Below are positions 17,530 to 24,122 of a stretch of DNA of 24,122 nucleotides, one piece after another. Numbering within the stretch: the first letter of the stretch is position 1; each line of letters starts with the position of its first letter. Below the pieces are notes generated by a model. It saw only the letters and a program-made list of their open reading frames with translations. It did not search any database and was not told the DNA's origin. The translations under genes and the position numbers were made by a program. Source of the stretch: Thalassiosira profunda (Eukaryota > Bacillariophyta > Thalassiosirophyceae > Thalassiosirales > Thalassiosiraceae); the NCBI GenBank assembly GCA_036939355.1, contig JALLAP010000117.1:1-24122 (forward strand). The letters run 5' to 3'.

Positions 17530-18968
17530 TCAATCAGAGGATGACGACGACCAATCAGTGGACATGTTGTCGTCATCGTCGTCGTAGTAGTCGTAGTCGT
17601 CACCTTCTAAAAATGGCAAGACTTCTGGGATGATGATGTTCATATCTTTGCCACACATTTGGCGCCTTCCCTGCCTGGCTTCCGCATCCTGCTCGTTGCC
17701 GTCCAGGTTCACCCTCCAAATTGCGAGTTCGAGCATCGTTGTGACGTCCAACCGTTCGTAGTAAGCGAGCCACTCTCGGATGCATCGGGTCTTCTCTTCC
17801 TCGTCTTCCTCGTAATCCCGTGGGTCCCCTGGCTGCCGATGGCGACATAGGATGTCGTATACTTTCGACTGGATCTGTGCAAGCTGGCGCAGGCTCCTGG
17901 TCGACATCCACTTGGAGGCGACCAGCCTCTCCCATGGATTGACGGGGGTCGTCTTCCTCATTAGCTGGCAGTTGAAACCATTGATATCAATCACCAAGGC
18001 GACAGGAGGAATGCTGATGTGTTGCAAAGGGCAGCCATCGAATGCTTCAGAACCAATGAAATGAATCCCCTCGCGTAGAGTCACCTCTGTCAGACTTCGG
18101 CAATTCCGAAACGCTTTTCTGGCAATGGACTTGACAGAGGAGGGGATGGTTATGCGCTCCAACGATTTGCAGTTCAAGAACGCGTTCTGTCCAATCGCCT
18201 TCGTTCCTTCATTCAAGTCCACTTTCGCCAAACTTCTGCAGCCTTGAAATGCACGGCCTCCAACTTTCGACGCAGTGGAGGGGATGCAGATGCGGACCAG
18301 CGAGGTGCAACTTCGGAATGCATCTGTTCCGATACTCTGCAGCCCTTCGTTCAACTCTACTTCTTCCAAACGGCTGCAGCGACGAAATGCCCCAACTCTG
18401 ATGTGGGTGACCGATGCTGGGATATTGGCACGAACCAACGACTCGTCGCGTATACCATTGTCTCCAATGTATGTAGTCGTTGAGGGGATGTTGATACGGA
18501 CCAAATCCCAGCAGTTCTGAAATGCTCCCTTTCCAATGATTTGTATCGACGGGGCTCCACTTCAGCCAAATTCTGGCAATCTTCAAATGCAAAGTCTTTG
18601 ATTTCGACGACGGATGGAGGGATGGTTACGCGTGTCAGTGCACTGCAACGAAAGAAAGCCCCCACTCCAACCTTCGTTGTATTGTTGAGATCAATCTCCC
18701 TCAGTCTCGAGCAACTCGCAAATGCACTATCGCCAATCTCAACTGATGAGGCGGCGGTCCAAACAACGCGCTCGAGTGAGTGGCAACCAGAGAATGCTTG
18801 TTTGGAGATGGTGGTGACGTTATTGAGATCCACCGTCCTCAAATTGCGACATCGCCGAAAGGCTCTTTCCGGAATCGCATCGACGTTTGGGGCCACGCGG
18901 ATCCGGCTGGCGTTCCGGTGCCATTCCTGGACCGCGCCGCCATTGTATTCGACCCAAGCCCCCTCCAT
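17530..18968 (-). CDS. BspA-type leucine-rich repeat protein, one frameshift
   Basis: The protein is built of about a dozen BspA-like repeats of roughly 23 residues with the pattern xIgxxAFxxCxsLxxVxL (for example IGTDAFRSCTSLVRICIPS). The C-terminal part is a non-repeat helical segment (about 100 residues), then an Asp-rich tail and a Ser-rich end. The start is set at ATG 18968 (MEGAWVEYNGG), because the sequence before it looks unlike protein; an in-frame start at 19157 is possible. The repeats run on across a frame change at about 18548-18560, next to a GGGG run: QNLAEVE is in one frame and QIIGKGAFQNC in the other. A single-base sequencing error or a real mutation would explain it. This repeat family is very expanded in diatoms, but its function is unknown. 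Confidence 0.8.
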
Positions 18969-19165
18969 ACTGGGCAGTATATTTTTGGGTTTGTTTGCAG
19001 GCACTGATGGATCGAGACTATAATGGACCGGCGGCCTACGGATCCACCACACTGTGCGGGCAAGGCGACAGAGATAGGGGCTAGGGCGGGCCAGGGCCGG
19101 CGGGGGTTCGGCGTGCAGCGCGGCGTGACGAGTGGAAGCATGAGAGAAGAGGGGCACTTTTCACA

Positions 19166-19187
19166 TCACGTGACAAAACAGTCACGT
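19166..19187. promoter_or_regulatory. Paired ACGT-core elements (G-box palindrome plus TCACGT)
   Basis: TCACGTGA at 19166-19173 contains the palindrome CACGTG, and GTCACGT follows at 19181-19187. ACGT cores are bZIP or bHLH sites in plants and algae, and related TGACGT elements act in diatom CO2/light promoters. They lie about 200 bp upstream of the LRR gene start. Function is inference. Confidence 0.35.
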
Positions 19188-19222
19188 CCCCTTGGAGAAC
19201 AAGGTGCTTGGCAGCCTTAGGT

Positions 19223-19441
19223 ATGTTGTACAAATGGATTGTACAGCGAACCACAACGTGTCGACCTCGACACGCCCACCGACGCCTACCTCCCTCCGCC
19301 AAGGCCGCCACAAGCCACTGTCTGTCTTCCTTCAAGTGCTCTGAGAAGGAGGCCATCAAAGCACTGGTCAAGTCCGCCTCCGGTGACGTCAAGTGCAGCA
19401 ACCTGGTCGCCAGGAGGAGCTGCATCGGGATGGGGCCATGA
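19223..19441 (+). CDS. Small hypothetical ORF or exon (uncertain)
   Basis: A 72-residue frame from ATG 19223. Its last 37 codons (FKCSEKEAIKALVKSASGDV onward) have G or C in nearly every third position, like the real genes here. The first part is unlike protein, so if this is coding it may be a terminal exon with unrecognised upstream exons. The opposite strand is also open across this stretch. No family is recognised. Confidence 0.2.
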   Translation: MLYKWIVQRTTTCRPRHAHRRLPPSAKAATSHCLSSFKCSEKEAIKALVKSASGDVKCSNLVARRSCIGMGP

Positions 19442-19640
19442 TTGCAAGTAGACAAAAGGATGGTTTGACGTAAAGTATCTCCTTACTTCTTTATAATCTC
19501 TCTCGACTAAAATGATCCTGGGTCAGACAACAGGACGTGCTCGCGTGCACAGAGCACAGTCCATCATCCCGCGGATCGCCACAGAGAACCGGTATGTATA
19601 CACAACTACTTGTCTAACAAATACTTGAGGCGAGGGCGTT

Positions 19641-19669
19641 GGGCTTGGGGGGTGTGTGGGGGTGGGGGG
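19641..19669 (+). other. G-rich tract, possible G-quadruplex
   Basis: Four G runs (3, 6, 5 and 6 bases) with short loops occur within 29 bp. The tract lies about 45 bp beyond the stop of the cingulin-like gene; on that transcript it is C-rich. It may affect 3'-end formation, but nothing proves it. Confidence 0.4.
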
Positions 19670-19713
19670 TGCTGTTCATCGGGTAGTGCTTGAGGAACCA
19701 GTGGGGTGAAGGC

Positions 19714-21481
19714 TTATTGCCGTCGGCCCCAGCCGCCCCAGCCATCGCCGTCCCAGTCGCCACTGCCGGAAGATCCCTTTCCGGACTTGCCTGAGGATCC
19801 CGATCCGCTCTTGCCGGACTTGCCGCTCGACGAGGAGCTGCCCGACCAGCTGTGCGAGTTCCATCCGCCGACCCAGTGCTGCAGTAAACGAAGGAGAGAT
19901 CGAATGTGAGCGTCTTCTCAAAACAGAATCACTCATGTGCACATCATGTGCGCAAACTAGAACTCACCCAATCGCCAGAGTCCGACGATCCCTTGCTACC
20001 CTTCGACGAGCCCTTCGAGGACTTCGAGCCAGATCCGCTCTTGCCTGACTTGCCAGAGGACGAGGAGCTGGACCATCCCGAGGAGGAGGAGCTATCGCCC
20101 CAGCCTCCCCAGCTGTCGTGCGACGAGCTTCCGCTGCTTCCCTTTCCAGACTTGCCGCTGCTTCCGGACCCAGACTTGCCACTCTTGCCCGAAGAAGACG
20201 AGGAGCCGGACCAGCCGCTGCTGTCCCAGCCTCCCCATCCGCCATCCCAGGACGAGCTAGAAGACGAACCCTTGCTTCCCTTGGACGAACCCTTGCTTGA
20301 CTTGGATCCCGAACCGGATTTCCCGCTCTTGCCGCTCGACGAGGAGGAGCTAGACCAGCCTCCCCATCCGCCGTCCCAGGACGAGCTGCTCCAGCTTCCG
20401 CTGCTTCCCTTGCCACTCTTTCCAGAGCTTCCGGACCCGGACTTGCCGCTCTTCCCTGAGGAAGAGGAGCCCGACGACCAGGAGGAAGAATCCCATCCTC
20501 CCCAGCCGTCGCCACTTCCAGAGGACGAGCCCTTTCCGCTCTTTCCAGAGCTTCCGGAGCCCGACTTGCCGCTCTTCCCAGAGGAAGAGGAACCGGACCA
20601 GCCGCTGCTGTCCCAGCCTCCCCAACCGCCGTCCCAAGACGAGCTAGAAGACGAACCCTTGCTTCCCTTGGACGAACCCTTGGAGGACTTGGAGCCTGAT
20701 CCGGACTTCCCGCTCTTGCCGCTCGAGGAGCTGCTAGACCAGCTGGAGGGTCCTCCCCAGCCAGACCAGCCGTCGCCACTCCAGTCGGAACTTCCGGACG
20801 AGCCCTTTCCGGACTTCCCGGACGAGCCTGAACCGCTCTTCCCGGATTTACCCGAGGAACTGCCCGAAGACCAGCCGGAGGAGCTCGAGGACCAGCCGCT
20901 GCTGTCCCAGCCGCCCCAGCCGCCGTCCCAGGACGAGCTGGACGAGCCCTTGCTTCCCTTGGACGAACCCTTGGAGGACTTGGAGCCGGAACCGGACTTC
21001 CCGCTCTTGCCGCTCGACGAGGAGGACGGCATCCAGACCCAGTGGCCGTGCCAGTCGCCCGAGCTGGACGAGGAGGAGCCCTTGCCGGACTTCCCCGAGC
21101 CCGAGGAGCCGGAGCCGGACTTCCCGCTCTTGCCGGAGCCCGAGGAGGTGCCGCCGCCGGACCAGCCGTCGTCGGTCCAGCCGTCGTCGCCCCAGTCCCC
21201 GGAGGACTCGAGGGCGCGGTTCTGGACGAGGCCAGCCTGCAAAACATACGGACAAGATCAGGGTTAGATGGACGATGAGGAGGAGAGGAGGCCGAGGCCA
21301 GGGGGCATCGACGGCGGCCCTCTAGGCCTGGGGATCGTGGCCCGAAGGCCCGAGCCCGCGGCCGCCGCCGTGCCCCCCTTCAAACGCCGCCGCCGCCGAC
21401 CGAACGCACCCTGAGGCCCTCGGCGTTGACCGCCGTGGCCAGTGCGGCCGTAAGCGCGATCGTCTTCGTGAGCTGCATCAT
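19714..21481 (-). CDS. Cingulin/silaffin-like secreted protein with alternating Lys-rich and Trp-rich modules
   Basis: Rebuilt as three exons: 21481-21410, 21236-19968 and 19878-19714 (introns 173 bp GTGCGT...TTGCAG and 89 bp GTGAGT...CTGCAG, both phase 0), giving 501 residues. Exon 1 is a signal peptide (MMQLTKTIALTAALATAVNA) plus EGLR. Exon 2 starts AGLVQNRALESS, with R-A-L matching the R-x-L processing site of diatom biosilica proteins. The rest alternates ten Ser/Gly/Lys modules with Trp/Gly/Asp modules (core WDGGWGGWDSSGW, about 40 Trp in total). Type A Lys modules read GKSGKSGSGSSGKSGKGSS (six copies); type B read GKSGKSGSGSKSSKGSSKGS (four copies). K-x-x-K spacing is the silaffin-type site for modified lysines, and this architecture matches CinW cingulins of Thalassiosira. 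A role in silica morphogenesis is inference. The opposite strand is also open, as a composition artefact. Confidence 0.82.
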
Positions 21482-21817
21482 GGTTATCCGATGCGAGTTG
21501 CAATTATGGGATGGCCCAGAGCGTCAATTGCAATCGTCTCGGTCGACGTGAAATTATGAATGAGGCAAGCCTGCGCTGTTTTTGCCTTGCTTTGCCCGTG
21601 CTTTGGCAAGTCGTTTTTGCAGGCCGTGCCGATTTCGCGCGGTCTTCTCTGCCCAGCCAACGACCAAGCGCCCACTCCACCAAAACACCGCCGCAAATTC
21701 AAATCGTATTCTTTGCGTTTCCCTTTCTTTGTCTCTGTAATTCCTACGTAGAGTCCTGGTATGTCATTCGAAGCAAGTTCTACAAGGTTGGGCCAACGGC
21801 ATAAATCTTTTCGGGAG

Positions 21818-21827
21818 TTTGGCGGGA
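21818..21827 (+). promoter_or_regulatory. E2F-like site 1
   Basis: TTTGGCGGGA matches the animal and plant E2F/DP consensus. It lies about 340 bp upstream of the cingulin-like start codon. Assignment is by motif only. Confidence 0.35.
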
Positions 21828-22030
21828 CAATGGGTCAAAAGCAAAGGCCTTTTCTCAGGCTCGGAATCCTTTCGGATTATTGGCGGACGGCGTGCCGATC
21901 TAAATTCAAAGTGGCCAAATTATACTGATTCCTACCGTGGATGATGTCTGTCGTATGTGGCAAAAAGGGCCATTGTATTGAACGGAAAAGTCAAATGCGA
22001 GAAAGTTCTCGACACGATTTGAATTGACGG

Positions 22031-22040
22031 TTTGGCGGGA
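22031..22040 (+). promoter_or_regulatory. E2F-like site 2
   Basis: This is a second exact TTTGGCGGGA, 213 bp from the first and about 285 bp upstream of the LarB start codon. Confidence 0.35.
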
Positions 22041-22324
22041 GAGATATTCAAAACTGACAACACGCAGACACGGTGTGACATGTCAAGAAGCCCTTTTGTT
22101 ATGTAAATATGACAAAGTTAGTACCGCGAAAGTTTCGTCGTTGGTCTGCATAATTGCTTCGTTCAAATTGCAAATAATATTTTGCCTTTTTGGGATAACA
22201 AAATACACATGCTAAAAAGAGCTTTTGCAGGTGACGCACAACGACGCAACACAACAACACGCGCACCCAACCAAGCACCCACCCTCGCCCCCCAAGTTGC
22301 CCGCGGCTACGCCCTTTCTCCACC

Positions 22325-23384
22325 ATGTCCCTAGCCCAGCGCAACGCTCTGCTCGTTCGGAGGGTGGGTCTGGGCATGGGCACCAAACGTGGGCGGCGCC
22401 GCGCGTCCTGCATATTGCATCAATCGGCATCCAACACCAACAAATTGCAAATTGCATCGCCATCGCACCCATCACGATGCTACACAAACATCACCCATCC
22501 CTTGTTAGCCCCGCCGAGCGATCCGAGTCCGGACGACATCCTGGCGTCGTTCGCCAACCTCGACCACCGCCGCGCCTCGCGGGCTGGCTTTCCCGAGGCC
22601 GTCTTCGGGCAGGGCAAGACGCCCGCTCAAATCCACTCGATCTTGGACAGCATGGCAAACAACGTCAACGAAATCGTGGCCGCTGCGTCCGAGAGTGGCG
22701 AGGCCGTGAGNGATCTTGGACAGCATGGCAAACAACGTCAACGAAATCGTGGCCGCTGCGTCCGAGGCCGGCGACGCCGTGAGTCCGGTATCCACTGCAA
22801 TAATTGCCACGAGAATAGATCGAGATTTGTACGATGCAATCGTGGACATTGGGCCGTTGCAACACGGCGCGATGGAATATCACGATACGGCGCGGATCGT
22901 TTCGGTGCGAGCGAACGCACTTGATGAATATGGCGATGCAACACCAGATGCTGTTGGCGATGAGAATTCAATGCAACAATCGGTCGTCGTTGCGTGCGCA
23001 GGTACAACCGACCTGCCCGTGGCTGAGGAAGCGGCGCTGACACTCTCGCTTTCGGGTGTGCCCGTCACACGCATTTACGACTGCGGCGTGGCAGGATTGC
23101 ACAGAATCATCTCGGCGCTGCCAAAATTGCGCCACCCAGACGTAGGCTGCGTCATTGTTTGCGCTGGAATGGATGGGGCGCTGCCAAGTGTCGTTGGCGG
23201 ATTGGTGGACGTTCCCGTCGTGGCGGTGCCTACATCCGTTGGTTACGGCATGAGTTTGGGAGGCATGAGTGCTTTGTTGACCATGCTAAACAGCTGCAGT
23301 CCTGGCGTGGGCGTTGTGAATGTCGACAATGGATTCGGAGGAGCCGTCTGGGCGATGAAGTGCTTAAACTCCCGGAAGCGGTGA
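22325..23384 (+). CDS. larB: LarB-type pyridinium-3,5-biscarboxylic acid mononucleotide synthase
   Basis: LarB carboxylates nicotinic acid adenine dinucleotide and releases AMP, the first step toward the nickel-pincer nucleotide cofactor of lactate racemase. The start is ATG 22325 (CCACCATG). Family features: DHRRASRAGFPEAVFGQGKT near the N-terminus; then the AIR-carboxylase-like core with ACAGTTDLPVAEEAAL, YDCGVAGLHR, AGMDGALPSVVGGLVDVPVV and PTSVGYG; then LNSCSPGVGVVNVDNGFG, whose Cys probably matches the reactive Cys of LarB. The N at 22711 breaks the frame inside a 72-bp duplication; removing 73 bases gives 328 residues. The first 60 residues are basic and hydroxyl-rich, possibly an organelle leader, or part of them may be an unrecognised intron (GTCTGG...TTGTTAG). 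Bacterial partners LarC and LarE are not in this window. Confidence 0.9.
22639..22783. repeat. 72-bp near-identical duplication around single-N gap (assembly artefact)
   Basis: Bases 22639-22710 and 22712-22783 are direct copies separated by the N at 22711, with four mismatches near their 3' ends. As in phytoene synthase, collapsing them restores the frame. The mismatches may reflect two alleles or low-quality contig ends. Confidence 0.85.
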
Positions 23385-23509
23385 CCTGAGCGGTTCTGGA
23401 AACAAGATGTGCATTCTGCGAAGAAGTATGCATGCAATTTGCAAAGAAATGCACTAAAAAGGTGACATCTATTGCACAAATAGGTACCCTATCAGCATGA
23501 ATAACATCG

Positions 23510-24122
23510 TCAATCCAGCAAATATTTCTTCACATAAGCTGCAAATCTCTCCCACATCTCGTCGCTCAGAGGCTCGCCGCTACCAAGGCTGAACATGCCG
23601 TGAAATGCACCCTTGATTTCCACAAACTCCGTCTCCACGCCATCCCGCTTGAGGCGATCGGCATAGTCGGTATCCTCCTTGAGAAACAGGTCGAGATCTC
23701 CCACTTGGATCTGCGCGGGAGGCAGCCCCGTCAGATCCTCTCTCCGGCTGGCGGATGCATACTTTGGCACCTCCGCATCCCCCGGTTTATGCTTCGGCCC
23801 GAAGTAGGACGACCATCCGTACATGTTGCTCTTGTTGTTCCATATCAAATGAGGAGGCAGCTTGCACAGTTCTTCGTCGACGCACGTGCGGTCGTCCAGC
23901 ATGGGATACCACAGGCCCTGGCACACCGGTAGCGGCACAGACGGCTCGGTCTGCTCCTTGCTTTCGTCCAGCAGCCGCTGACATAGCTCCGCGGCGTAGC
24001 CACCTCCAGCACTCTCTCCGCACACTGCGATCTTCACGTCAGACTTTCCCTCCGATTTGAGGTGGTCGGCCAGCCAATGGTAGGCCTTGTGGATGTCATC
24101 GAGCGCAGCCGGGAAGGGATTC
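23510..24122 (-). CDS. Alpha/beta hydrolase fold-3 (HSL-type) esterase, 5' partial
   Basis: The frame is open to the window end, so the N-terminus is missing. PFPAALDDIHKAYHWLADHL leads to the nucleophile elbow GESAGGG (G-x-S-x-G type). The acid is probably in VGDLDLFLKED and the base is the His of GAFHGMF, completing the Ser-Asp-His triad. This order and the GDSAGG-like elbow are typical of hormone-sensitive-lipase family esterases, which cleave ester bonds in small acyl substrates. The oxyanion HGGG motif would lie upstream, outside the window. Its substrate is unknown. It converges on the LarB gene with 125 bp between the stop codons. Confidence 0.87.
   Translation of the reverse strand, partial: NPFPAALDDIHKAYHWLADHLKSEGKSDVKIAVCGESAGGGYAAELCQRLLDESKEQTEPSVPLPVCQGLWYPMLDDRTCVDEELCKLPPHLIWNNKSNMYGWSSYFGPKHKPGDAEVPKYASASRREDLTGLPPAQIQVGDLDLFLKEDTDYADRLKRDGVETEFVEIKGAFHGMFSLGSGEPLSDEMWERFAAYVKKYLLD

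Larger units (their letters stand above)
18969..19713. other. Intergenic region with G-box and G-rich tract
   Basis: These 745 bp lie between the LRR start and the stop of the cingulin-like gene. The first half is the likely LRR promoter. It also holds a small possible ORF (19223-19441) and a G-rich tract just beyond the cingulin-like gene. No other gene is supported. Confidence 0.5.
21482..22324. promoter_or_regulatory. Divergent promoter region between cingulin-like gene and LarB
   Basis: These 843 bp hold the upstream regions of both genes and no convincing ORF. TTTGGCGGGA, an E2F/DP-type site, occurs twice in the same orientation (21818-21827 and 22031-22040). CGAGAAAGTTCTCG at 21998-22011 is a perfect inverted repeat that resembles a heat-shock-factor half-site pair. 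The region is less GC-rich than the genes around it. Confidence 0.5.

Noticed and set aside
19499..19615. Possible short exon starting at the ATG of ATGATCCTGGGTCAG with a GTATGT donor
   Set aside because: It has only about 27 codons before the donor, no acceptor or downstream exon was found, and there is no family match.
19964..21247. 427-codon minus-strand frame rich in Ala, Arg and Pro
   Set aside because: It is an out-of-frame reading of the same GC-rich repeats, with no start exon and no family resemblance.
19906..21267. 453-codon plus-strand frame rich in Pro, Leu, Asp and Glu
   Set aside because: It is the antisense of the Ser/Gly/Lys/Trp repeats, whose codons leave the opposite strand without stops. 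The minus strand has the splice sites, signal peptide and recognisable module design.
1..24122. Operon-like functional cluster or biosynthetic gene cluster
   Set aside because: The genes alternate in strand, carry introns and belong to unrelated processes; no shared pathway is supported.

Overview
The window is nuclear DNA of a eukaryotic alga, most likely a centric diatom of the Thalassiosira group. Four observations point there: short GT-AG introns (64 to 173 bp) in otherwise compact genes; an ASAFAP-like plastid leader on an RNA helicase; TTAGGG-type telomere-like repeats; and a lysine/tryptophan modular secreted protein that resembles the silica-associated cingulins of Thalassiosira. The BspA-type leucine-rich protein and the F-box-like/cysteine-rich pair also fit expanded diatom families. 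The species name is inference.

Layout: 14 protein genes lie almost strictly head-to-head and tail-to-tail (+ - + - + - + - + - - - + -). From left to right they are phytoene synthase (5' end outside the window), a DXD glycosyltransferase of the GT77/PF03407 type, a membrane-anchored gamma-glutamylcyclotransferase-like protein, F-box-like/Cys-rich protein A, cytosolic ascorbate peroxidase, a plastid-type DEAD-box helicase with DETD in motif II, F-box-like/Cys-rich protein B, a TPMT-family methyltransferase, a secreted or organellar thioredoxin, an ATAD3-like AAA ATPase, a BspA-type leucine-rich repeat protein with one frameshift, a cingulin-like biosilica candidate, a LarB-type nickel-pincer cofactor enzyme, and an HSL-type alpha/beta hydrolase (5' end outside the window). 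No tRNA, rRNA or CRISPR was seen.

Two inverted-repeat elements fill the large non-coding gaps. One (6319-7332) has arms of about 300 bp that are almost perfect and carry telomere-like CCCTAA/TTAGGG units, plus three tandem 50-bp telomeric hairpins in its centre. The other (10937-11588) has shorter terminal inverted repeats and two strong internal inverted repeats. Each sits just upstream of one of the two paralogous F-box-like/Cys-rich genes.

Two single-N gaps (901 and 22711) are each flanked by a 72-bp direct duplication. These are almost certainly unmerged contig overlaps that falsely break phytoene synthase and LarB.

The genes do not form one pathway. Photosynthetic and redox housekeeping (carotenoid entry, H2O2 removal, thioredoxin) sits beside a putative cell-wall silica gene and a rare nickel-cofactor gene. 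The last two are divergently transcribed from an 843-bp spacer that holds two identical E2F-like sites. The cingulin-like gene, rebuilt here from three exons with a signal peptide and an R-x-L processing motif, is the most notable content.
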